The position numbers were made by a program, and so were the translations under genes. Positions 33,570-41,374 of a stretch of 64,000 nt of DNA are shown one piece after another. Under the pieces are notes generated by a model. It had not been told where the DNA came from, did no database searches, and saw only the letters and a program-made list of their open reading frames with translations. Every line of letters starts with the position of its first letter. Within the stretch, counting starts at the first letter, position 1. This DNA comes from DASRJW01 sp964567755 (GTDB taxonomy: Bacteria > Krumholzibacteriota > Krumholzibacteriia > G020349025), in NCBI GenBank assembly GCA_964567755.1, contig CAZMNW010000041.1, positions 1 to 64,000 on the forward strand. Reading direction: 5' to 3'.

Positions 33570-34405
33570 AGGAATCGAGCACAGCGGGGTTCGACCGCGC
33601 GCGAGACGTGGCGACGGCTGCCGGTGCGGCAACCGAGACGGCGGCACTGTCGATCGTCACCCGCGAGCTCAATCTCTGGTACGGCACGTTCCAGGCCCTG
33701 ATCGACGTCTCGGTCGAGATCCGCAATCGGCTCATCACGTCGCTCATCGGCCCTTCGGGCTGCGGCAAGACGACCTTGCTGCGCTGTTTCAACCGCGTGA
33801 ACGAGCGCTACACGTACGTGCGCACCACCGGCCAGATCGAGATCCTGGGCCAGAACATCTATGACCCCGAGGTGTCCCTCGTCGAGCTGCGCCGGTCCGT
33901 CGGCATGGTCTTCCAGCGTCCCAACCCATTGCCGCTCTCGGTATACGACAACGTGGTACTGGGACTCCGCATCCACTCGCCGCGCGGGACACTGAAGCGC
34001 AGCGATCTCGATGCCGCCGTCGAAATGGCGCTCACACGCGTCGGCCTGTGGAAGGATCTCAAGGATCGCTTGAACACACGCGCCACGGGGCTCCAACTCG
34101 AGCAACAACAGAAGCTCTGCATCGCTCGGCTCCTGCCGCTCAAGCCCGATCTCATCCTGATGGATGAACCTTGCTCCGCGCTCGATGTCGAGGGCACGCG
34201 CGCCATCGAGGAACTGATGCTGGACCTCAAGGAGCAATTCGCCATCGTCATCGTCACGCACAACATGGCTCAGGCTCGCCGCGTGAGCGACGAGTGCCTC
34301 TTCATGCTGCTCGGCCGCGTCGTCGAACACGACCGCACCGCCGACCTCTTCCTCAACCCCAAGAACCCCAAGACCGCCGAGTACATCGAGGGCCGCTACG
34401 GGTGA
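33566..34405 (+). CDS. pstB: PstB-type ATPase 2, intact catalytic side, degenerate signature
   Basis: 279 residues, closer to canonical PstB on the nucleotide-binding side: Walker A GPSGCGKT (62-69), Q-loop Gln117 in VFQRPNP, Walker B LILMDE with E201 in DEPCSALD, and the switch His232 in VTHNMAQA. The signature, which must contact ATP bound on the partner, is LQLEQ (176-180) instead of LSGGQ, with Ser and both Gly replaced. A homodimer would therefore have no competent site. Combined with PstB1, its Walker side faces an intact LSGGQ. It ends the operon. Confidence 0.94.
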   Translation: MKESSTAGFDRARDVATAAGAATETAALSIVTRELNLWYGTFQALIDVSVEIRNRLITSLIGPSGCGKTTLLRCFNRVNERYTYVRTTGQIEILGQNIYDPEVSLVELRRSVGMVFQRPNPLPLSVYDNVVLGLRIHSPRGTLKRSDLDAAVEMALTRVGLWKDLKDRLNTRATGLQLEQQQKLCIARLLPLKPDLILMDEPCSALDVEGTRAIEELMLDLKEQFAIVIVTHNMAQARRVSDECLFMLLGRVVEHDRTADLFLNPKNPKTAEYIEGRYG

Positions 34406-34596
34406 GATCGGCACTGTCGTGGCAGAATGGCAGCGTGGATGTGTTCAGAACCAGCAGATTTTGGCGCAGAAGAAGGATTATGTAAACTACAGGAAGTTCG
34501 TCCCAGGGGTCCCCGCCAGCCCGCGCCCCCTGCACCGCCGAGCCGACGACCTGCACAAGGCACCTCTATTGCTTCCCAGGAAGCCGGAGGCAAACG

Positions 34597-34809
34597 ATGC
34601 ATTCCACACTTCGTGTTCTGCGCACGGCGATAATGGTGGGTGGCGTTACATTCGCCGCCGGCTTTTTCGGGCCGATCATCCTGGCGCCAGACGCTAATCA
34701 AGGGCCACTCCTGGGAATCTTCATCACAGGTCCGCTGGGTTTCACCCTGGGGTTGGCGTGGGGTCTCTGGCGCGAGATTCGTCGCGCAAGTGTCAAGTCC
34801 ACCCGTTGA
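34597..34809 (+). CDS. Small two-helix membrane protein, unknown family
   Basis: A 70-residue protein: a short basic start, helix 1 (AIMVGGVTFAAGFFGPIIL), a loop with APDANQGP, helix 2 (LGIFITGPLGFTLGLAWGLW) and a basic tail. GGAGG six bases before ATG 34597 supports it. The GPIIL..DANQGPLLGI pattern seems conserved in short unnamed membrane proteins, but I know no function. The 190-bp gap after pstB2 contains nothing recognisable. Confidence 0.65.
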   Translation: MHSTLRVLRTAIMVGGVTFAAGFFGPIILAPDANQGPLLGIFITGPLGFTLGLAWGLWREIRRASVKSTR

Positions 34810-35065
34810 ACTCTCCGCGCCCCGCTCTCGCCGGCAGAGCTTCGGTCGCTACGAAATCCGCGACAAGATCGGTGCCGGTGGAATGGGTGAGGTCTACCGG
34901 GCACACGACACGCAGTTGAACCGCGATGTAGCGGTGAAGATCCTGCCCGAACCCTTGACGACCGATGCGACCGCGCTGGCGCGCTTCGAGCGCGAAGCGC
35001 GCGCGGTCGCCGCACTCTCGCACCCGAACATCCTGGCCATCCACGACTTCGGCACCAGCGACGGC
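34790..35065 (+). pseudogene. N-terminal fragment of a Ser/Thr kinase gene
   Basis: In one frame about 90 codons encode the start of a PknB-like kinase: FGRYEIRDKIGAGGMGEVYR, VAVKILPEPL with the ATP Lys, and LSHPNILAIHDFGTSDG. Similarity then stops abruptly: there is no catalytic loop, and the frame ends beside the convergent kinase gene at 35124. The beginning overlaps the small membrane gene. It is a truncated, non-functional copy. Confidence 0.7.
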
Positions 35066-35123
35066 CATCCGCCAGAACCTGCATTTGGGAGCGCTCGGGA
35101 ACAGGGAATTTGCTGCAACCCGA

Positions 35124-38100
35124 TTAGGGCGCCGGCTTGCCTTCTGCCGCAAGGCGCTCGCACTGAACTTTGAGCTCGGCGCGCACGCGCGTCATGAGCG
35201 CTTGCCACCGCGGCTGATCCGCAACTGCATTTATCGCCCAGTCGGTTTTGCTCCACGGGCTCGGGTAGGAACCACTCGCGACGACGCGTTCGGCTTCGTC
35301 CAACGCCCCGTCAACGCGACCACGCAGGACCAGGCAAGCAAAGGTCCCCCAAGTGTAGGCATTGCGCCGGACCTCGGGGCTTCGCGACGCGAGAAACGCC
35401 TCTGCCTTGCCGAGCAGCAACTCGAAGCGTTTCGTTTCCCCCGTCGCGCGGAGCACGTAGCAAACGTCGATCACGGCGCCCAGGTTGCCTCCGTTGACCA
35501 CGGGGTCGTCGACCTCGAGCAGCGACTTGTTGAACGGCGCGATACGCGCCCGCGCGTCGGCAGGCCGGCCCGCCGCGATGTCGAAGAACGCAACCTTGTT
35601 GTACACCCCAGCCGGTGCTGTTTCCGCGATCTCCCGCACCAGCTCTTCGGTCTTCTCGAGGTCACCGCGGAACTCGTGATACGAAGCCCGGGTTAATCTC
35701 ACGTCCAGGCTGCTCGCGTGTTTGCGTTCGGCCTGCTCGAGCAGCGCGCGCGCCGAGGGTTCGTCATCGAGGGTAAGAAACACCCAGATCAGTTGAGTCG
35801 TGTAACCCAGGCCATCCGGATCGCGTTCGAGCGCCCGCCGGTCCCAGCGGACGAGCTCGTCGAGGCGACCGTCATTTGCGTGAAGCCACCCGATCGAGGA
35901 GTAGGCCGGAGCGTAGCCAGCGTCACGGTCGATCGTTTCCTTAAAAGTCTTCATGGCCTCGTCGGTACGACCCAGGGAGAAGTACGCAAAACCCACGGTG
36001 AGGCGGCTGCCGAGGTTGCCCGGGTCGAGCTCCATGGCCTTGCGGTAAAGCTCCAGGGCTTTCTCGGGACGGTCAAGGCGGTTGCCGTACACCTCCGCGA
36101 GGCCCTGGTAACCGGCGACGAATCCCGGATCGATCTCGATCACATGCTCGAACTGCTTGATCGCTTCCGAGGACTTGCCTTCCCACGCGAGCCAGTAACC
36201 GATATTCGTGTTGATGACCGGCGACAGCGGATCGAGCGCAAGCGCCTTCTGGATGAGCTCGTCTCGCCGATCGAGATCACGGCCTCCCATCAGCAGCGCG
36301 TACCACATGAACGCCATGGGATAGTTCGGGTTCAGCTCGATCGCACGCCGGTACGAAGTCTCGGCCCCCTCCACGTCGCCCTTATCCCCGTGGATCATGC
36401 CGGACAGCGCGTGTCCCTCGCCTAGCGCCGGGTCGAGCTCGAGCGCGCGCTCGAGCTCGGGCATCGCCTTCTCCAGCGCTTCGGTGCTCGTCAGCGCCCC
36501 GTAGCCAGACAGTTGGTAGTACGCCTGCGCGAGGCCCGCATGCGCCTGCGCGAAGTGTGGGTCCAAGTCGATCGCGCGCTGAAAGTGGCGAGCAGCCTCC
36601 TCGAGCGCGTCGCTCCGTCGGCGCGCGAGCCGCTGCTGACCCAGAAGGTAGGCGTCGTAGGCCTCCATGTTCTGGGTCGGGCGCTGTACGAGCGTCGTTG
36701 CGGCTGTGCCGAGCAGCGTGATCTTGAGCGCTTCGACGACCCTTCCCGCGATGTCTTCCTGAATCGCGAAGACGTCGTCGAGTGTCCGGTCGTACGTGTC
36801 CGACCACAGGTGGAAGCCGTCGGACGCCTGCACGAGCTGCGCCGTCACGCGCACGCGGTCGCCGGCGCGGCGCACGCTGCCCTCGAGAATGGTGGCAACG
36901 TTGAGCTGGCGACCGATATCGGCAACATCGCCCGTTTTCCCTTTGAAGTAGAAAGACGACGTGCGCGCCGCCACGCGCAGGCCCGGCACTTTCGCGAGCA
37001 CGTTCATCAGCTCCTCGGACAGTCCGTCGCTGAAGTATTCGTTGTTCGGGTCGCCGCTCATGTTGGCGAAGGGCAGAACGGCGACCGATTGGGCCTCGAT
37101 CGCAAGGCCGCCGCCCTTCGCGACCCTCGCCGGCTTCGCGCCGTCGCCATCACGCAAGCCTTTGAGAGCGAACACGGCGGTGAGGACGATCGCGATGGCA
37201 GCCACGGTGCCGATCGCAGTCCTGCGCGGGATCTTGCGCGCGGGTTTGCGCCGGAGCGTGCCGGCCCGCATCTCGACGTCGCCGCTCGTGACTTCGGCGC
37301 GCAAGCCCTCGAGCTCATTGCGCACGTCGAGCACCGACTGGTAGCGCCGGTCGGGTTCTTTGGCGAGGCAGCGATTGATCATCCGTCCCAGGTGGCGTGG
37401 CAGCGTCTGGCGAAGATCGGTCACCGATTGCGGCGTGTCTTTGAGAATGGACGAGATCGTCGAGATGTTGTTCTTGCCACGGAATGGTCGCTCTCCAGTC
37501 GCCAGTTCGTAGAGGACGACCCCGAGCGAAAAGACGTCGGAGCGGTGGTCGACAGCGGTTCCTTCTGCCTGCTCGGGCGACATGTAGGCGACGGTGCCAA
37601 GGATGAGGCCCTCGGCGGTGTCGCCGTCGGCAACCATGGTCTTTTCCGTTCCGACGTGGGTCTCGAAGAGCTTCGCGAGCCCGAAGTCGAGGACCTTGAG
37701 ACGCCCGGAACCGTCGATCATGATGTTCGCCGGCTTCAAGTCGCGATGAGCAATGCCCTGGGCGTGCGCCGCTCCGAGCGCGTCGGCCAGCGGGATCGCG
37801 ATGTTGAAAAACTTGTCGAGCGGCAGTCCCTTTTCACCGATGAGACTCGCGAGCGTCCGCCCTTCGACCAGCTCCATGGTGATGAACGTGAGACCGTCGG
37901 CCTCTTCGATGGCGTGCAGTGTCACGATGTTCGGATGCTTGAGTGCGGCCACGGCGCGGGCCTCGCGTTCGAAGCGCTTCCGTCGCTCGGGGTCGTGGGC
38001 GAGTTCGCTGGGGAGGACCTTGAGTGCCACCTCGCGCCCGAGCTTGAGGTCGCGGGCGCGGTACACTTCCCCCATTCCGCCTTCGCCGATCTTGTCGACG

Positions 38101-38132
38101 ATTTCGTAATGGGCAAGCTTGCGACCGATCAT
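35124..38132 (-). CDS. Ser/Thr kinase with TolB-N-like domain and TPR array
   Basis: About 1002 residues. A kinase domain fills ~1-270 (GEGGMGEVYR, VALKVL, HRDLKPAN, DFGLA, all intact). A linker and one membrane helix (TAIGTVAAIAIVLTAVFAL) follow. Then comes a TolB N-terminal/FlgO-like domain near 345-490 (SVAVLPFANMSGDPNNEYFS, ILEGSVRRAGDRVRV) and an array of roughly eight to ten TPRs (for example HFAQAHAGLAQAYYQLSGYG, ALELDPALGEGHALSG). It is probably a membrane-bound receptor kinase whose TPR part binds proteins outside the membrane. The start is ATG 38132 (MIGRKLAHYEI); an in-frame ATG six codons upstream is weaker. The frameshifted kinase at 20965 has the same layout. Confidence 0.92.
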   Translation of the reverse strand: MIGRKLAHYEIVDKIGEGGMGEVYRARDLKLGREVALKVLPSELAHDPERRKRFEREARAVAALKHPNIVTLHAIEEADGLTFITMELVEGRTLASLIGEKGLPLDKFFNIAIPLADALGAAHAQGIAHRDLKPANIMIDGSGRLKVLDFGLAKLFETHVGTEKTMVADGDTAEGLILGTVAYMSPEQAEGTAVDHRSDVFSLGVVLYELATGERPFRGKNNISTISSILKDTPQSVTDLRQTLPRHLGRMINRCLAKEPDRRYQSVLDVRNELEGLRAEVTSGDVEMRAGTLRRKPARKIPRRTAIGTVAAIAIVLTAVFALKGLRDGDGAKPARVAKGGGLAIEAQSVAVLPFANMSGDPNNEYFSDGLSEELMNVLAKVPGLRVAARTSSFYFKGKTGDVADIGRQLNVATILEGSVRRAGDRVRVTAQLVQASDGFHLWSDTYDRTLDDVFAIQEDIAGRVVEALKITLLGTAATTLVQRPTQNMEAYDAYLLGQQRLARRRSDALEEAARHFQRAIDLDPHFAQAHAGLAQAYYQLSGYGALTSTEALEKAMPELERALELDPALGEGHALSGMIHGDKGDVEGAETSYRRAIELNPNYPMAFMWYALLMGGRDLDRRDELIQKALALDPLSPVINTNIGYWLAWEGKSSEAIKQFEHVIEIDPGFVAGYQGLAEVYGNRLDRPEKALELYRKAMELDPGNLGSRLTVGFAYFSLGRTDEAMKTFKETIDRDAGYAPAYSSIGWLHANDGRLDELVRWDRRALERDPDGLGYTTQLIWVFLTLDDEPSARALLEQAERKHASSLDVRLTRASYHEFRGDLEKTEELVREIAETAPAGVYNKVAFFDIAAGRPADARARIAPFNKSLLEVDDPVVNGGNLGAVIDVCYVLRATGETKRFELLLGKAEAFLASRSPEVRRNAYTWGTFACLVLRGRVDGALDEAERVVASGSYPSPWSKTDWAINAVADQPRWQALMTRVRAELKVQCERLAAEGKPAP

Positions 38133-38290
38133 GCGGTGGATTCTAGCCAAGTGGGGGGAAAGCGGCCAGTACTGCGCCGAACCCGCCGGCGACCGCCGTT
38201 GTTCTACGCAGCCGAAGGCGTCTCATGTGAACTTACCGAAGTACGGGTTCTCTCCAAACTCCGGGGGCTCCTCGCACTTCCCCCCAATGA

Positions 38291-38785
38291 TCACACCCAC
38301 CGTCTAACCCGCTGCCGATAATCCCGATACGCCTCCGCGAACTTGGCTTCGAGATACGCCTCTTCGCGGGCAATGACGCCGAAGTGCAGCATGAGCCAAA
38401 GCACAGGGATCAACGCGAGGCCCCAGACCCAGCGCAGCCCGAACGCGACGCCGGCCAGCGTGATGATCATGGCGATATACATCGGGTTGCGGCTGAAGCG
38501 ATACGGACCGTGCATGACGATGGTGGTCGACGAGCGTCGTGGGCTGACATTCGTTTCGGCGCGCGAGAAGCAGGTCCGGGCCCAGGTCACGAGCGCGAGG
38601 CCGGCGAGAGCGAGAAGGCCTCCCACCCACCGTGAGATTCCGAACAAGGGCCATGGGATCGGAAGGATCCACTGGAGCCCAGCGACGGTGATCACCACGA
38701 TCAGAAAGAGCAGGGGCGGGAAAATGACTACCCGCGGATGATCGTGGGGCGGTGCAACATCGCTCTCTGAAATGCGATCGTTCAT
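38291..38785 (-). CDS. Isoprenylcysteine/phospholipid methyltransferase-like (ICMT/PEMT) membrane protein
   Basis: A 164-residue integral membrane protein with four helices and the ICMT/PEMT SAM-binding motif GPYRFSRNPMY at about residues 93-103, followed by a conserved EEAYLEAKFAEAYRDY near the C-terminus. Such bacterial proteins methylate small lipids or unknown substrates at the membrane. The ATG at 38785 begins a hydrophilic start; the open frame upstream belongs to the decayed permease next door. Confidence 0.85.
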   Translation of the reverse strand: MNDRISESDVAPPHDHPRVVIFPPLLFLIVVITVAGLQWILPIPWPLFGISRWVGGLLALAGLALVTWARTCFSRAETNVSPRRSSTTIVMHGPYRFSRNPMYIAMIITLAGVAFGLRWVWGLALIPVLWLMLHFGVIAREEAYLEAKFAEAYRDYRQRVRRWV

Positions 38786-38884
38786 GGCAGTCCCTGTTGC
38801 AGGTATCGACCGACCGGGGCCGGGAGGAACCTCGCCCGATCGCCGCACGATACCATCGGGGCACCTCGATTGCGATCCAGGACC

Positions 38885-40040
38885 ATTGGCATCGAAGAAC
38901 CCCACCTCGACCCCTTCCCGGCGCGCGAGTTCGAACACGATGACGCTCGCCACCGAACCGATGATGGTGAGATTCCCCGCCAGCGTCGAGAAGGCGGCCA
39001 GTCCGAGCCAGAGGCCATCGGCCCCCTGCCCCAGGCTCTCGAGTGTCGGCACGAACAGCATAACCGCTGGAACGTTGCTCACTGCCTGTGAGAGCACAGT
39101 CACTGCGACACCGAGACGCGCCAAAGCCTCGCCATCGGCAAGATGGAGGTCGTCGGCTGCGATCCTCAGGACAACAGCATGAGCCAGCCCCGCTTGTTCC
39201 ACTCCTCGCATGACGACGAACAAACCACCGAAAAGCAGAAGTAGACTCCAGTCCACGTGCTGCAATGCGGTGCGCGGACGAGCGGCGCCTGCGAGCACGA
39301 CCACAGCTGCAGCGCTCATCGCGGCGGCCGCCGGATTCGCACCCCATGCAAGCGCCACGATCATCCCGACTCCTGCAGCCAGGCTCGAGAGCATCATCCA
39401 CCACTGGGGTGCTTTCGGTTCGCGCGGCGGCGGGACTGCCAGACGCGATGTGGTGATCTCGCGCCGGAACGACGCGCAGAGGATGATCGCTGCGGCGCCG
39501 AGCCCGAGCAGCGAGATCGGCCACCGCGAACGGCAAGAGATCGAAACCCGATCGCACTGCGATGAGCGCGTTTTGCGGATTCCCCACGATCGTAGGTGCT
39601 GCCGATGTTCGCCGCCACCGCGAGACCGATGAGGTAGGGCACGGGCGGCAACGCCAGACGCTTGGTGACGCGCACGACGACGGGCGTGAACAACAGACAA
39701 ATGGTGTCGTTCATGAACAACGCCGAGAGCAGCGCAGCCGAACTCATGACAAGCAGAAGCAACATGCGGGCACTACGCGCATAACCCAGGATGCGGCGCT
39801 CCAGGATCTCGAAAAACCCCGAGAGCTCGAGGTTGGCGAGCACGATCATCATTCCCACGAGAAAGAGAATCGTGTCGAGGTCGATGGCGCGCTTCGCGGC
39901 CTCGAAGTCGAGGACACCACTGAGCACCATGGCACCGCACCGAGGAGGGCGCCGGCAGGGCGACCGAGATGCAGCCGAGGAATGCGCTGCAGACCAATGA
40001 GCAGGTACGTGAGCGCAAAAACGAGGGCGGCGATTGCCAA
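38885..40040 (-). pseudogene. Frameshifted SLC13/ArsB-type anion permease
   Basis: A permease of the CitT/SLC13/ArsB kind can be reconstructed only by changing frames. It begins at TTG 40040 after AGGAGG (LAIAALVFALTYLLIG). One base is missing near 39930 (GALLGA | MVLSGVLDFEAA). Two bases are missing near 39600 (AANIGST | IVGNPQNALIAV). A third shift near 39525 leads into LLGLGAAAIILC. The later part contains QAVSNVPAVMLFVP and LAGNLTIIGSVASVIV, then ends without the expected last helix. Both halves of the repeat, with the asparagine-rich NxP turns, are recognisable. Several indels argue for decay, though sequence errors could contribute. Confidence 0.72.
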
Positions 40041-40090
40041 GTCATCCTCCTGGGCCGCAGTATAGCCGCCACTTTCGCCAAGGAGTCCCC

Positions 40091-40609
40091 ATGGCACCGC
40101 CAGCCATACCGCTCGAGTTCATTCAACGAATTCTTCTCCGTGAGCTCGGGACCTTGCAGGCCGAGATCGAAGCTTATCCACGCGAGGCCGACCTGTGGCG
40201 AGTCGTCCCGGGCATCTCGAATCCAGGCGGGACGCTGGCTCTTCATTTATGCGGGAACCTGCAGCACTATATCGGCGCTCGCCTTGGAAACAGCGGCTAC
40301 GTGCGCGATCGCGCCGCCGAATTCAGTCAACGCGATATGCCTCGGGTCGAAATCCTGCGACTCGTCGACACGACCATCGCTTCCGTGACGGCTGCACTGT
40401 CTCGCCTCGATGCCCGCGCTCTCGATGCCGATTTCCCGGAGGCCGTCGGTGGGTTCACTTTGAAAACAACCGAGTTCCTCGCCCACTTGGCATCCCACCT
40501 CGCATACCATCTGGGTCAGATCGACTACCACCGCCGATTGACATCGGACTCCCCTGCCACCGCCAAGGCTCTCTCCATCGCAGCGCTCGGCTCGGCGCGA
40601 AAGGCGTGA
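40091..40609 (+). CDS. DinB family protein
   Basis: A 172-residue four-helix protein of the DinB/YfiT superfamily. The first conserved His region is LALHLCGNLQHYIG (about residues 49-62) and the C-terminal one is HLASHLAYHLGQIDYHRR (about 131-148), providing the usual three-His metal site. Family members include thiol transferases and hydrolases with metal-dependent activity; the substrate here is unknown. AAGGAG five bases before ATG 40091 fixes the start. It is divergent from the decayed permease, with only 50 bp between. Confidence 0.88.
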   Translation: MAPPAIPLEFIQRILLRELGTLQAEIEAYPREADLWRVVPGISNPGGTLALHLCGNLQHYIGARLGNSGYVRDRAAEFSQRDMPRVEILRLVDTTIASVTAALSRLDARALDADFPEAVGGFTLKTTEFLAHLASHLAYHLGQIDYHRRLTSDSPATAKALSIAALGSARKA

Positions 40610-40990
40610 TTCACGTCGCCCCCGAGCCTTCCCCCATTGGGGCGATGGCCCATCGATGCACGCAAGGCCTGGACGGGCCGCTCTCGGTTGCCGCCGGGGT
40701 CATCGGCGCAAGCTGTCAACATCGTAGACATCGAGTGTCGCGTTGGTTGACACTTCTGCACACGCCGCAACAAGAAACCCGCGTAATTTGGCCACTTTAT
40801 TGATTGGCACAAGGTTTCCTTACCAGCTGGCGTGAATCTATCGATGCGAGCACTCAGCGAGCGCGCGAGGATCTGTCGAATGATGCATCTATCACCTGCT
40901 CCTGGCAGGGTGTCGGAACCTCCCGTAGCGGTCCCCTCTCGTGGTCCGAAACGTGATCCGTTCTCCGCGCGGAGGCCGCAAGATCCCGAG

Positions 40991-41371
40991 GCGAGGACCG
41001 CCAATCGGAATCCGCGGCGCGAATGCTCCACGTTTTCCGAACCCGGGGCGCGGGATCGTGGGGCGAGGACCGCCAATCGGAATCCGCGGAGCGAATGCTC
41101 CACGTTTTCCGAACCCAGGGCACGGGATCGTGGGGCGAGGACCGCCAATCGGAATCCAATGCTCCACGTTTTCCCGAACCCTGGGCGCGGGATCGTGAGG
41201 CGAGGACCGCCAATCGTAATCCGCGGAGCGAATGCTCCACGTTTTCCGAACCCAGGGCACGGGATCGTGGGGCGAGGACCGCCAATCGTAATCCGCGGAG
41301 CGAATGCTCCACGTTTTCCGAACCCGGGGCGCGGGATCGTGGGGCGAGGACCGCCAATCGGAATCCGCGGC
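40991..41371. repeat. Tandem array of a 72-bp repeat (six copies, last partial)
   Basis: Units start at 40991, 41063, 41135, 41200, 41272 and 41344. Spacing is 72 bp except the third unit, which is 65 bp because it lacks eight bases (GCGGAGCG) and gains one C. Units differ at only a few positions (for example CCAGGGCAC/CCGGGGCGC and CGGAAT/CGTAAT). Each contains GGAGCGAATGCTCC, a short hairpin. Because 72 is a multiple of three, every frame stays open through it, producing spurious ORFs. It begins about 4 bp beyond the stop of the heparinase gene. From 40610 to 40990 nothing else is recognisable. Confidence 0.95.
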
Positions 41372-41374
41372 CGA

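Noticed and set aside
40804..40820. TTGGCAC-N5-TTCC resembling a sigma-54 promoter
   Set aside because: The -12 element lacks the required GC, and no gene follows on that strand.
40991..41371. Possible CRISPR array
   Set aside because: The units are contiguous 72-mers without variable spacers, and no cas genes are present.
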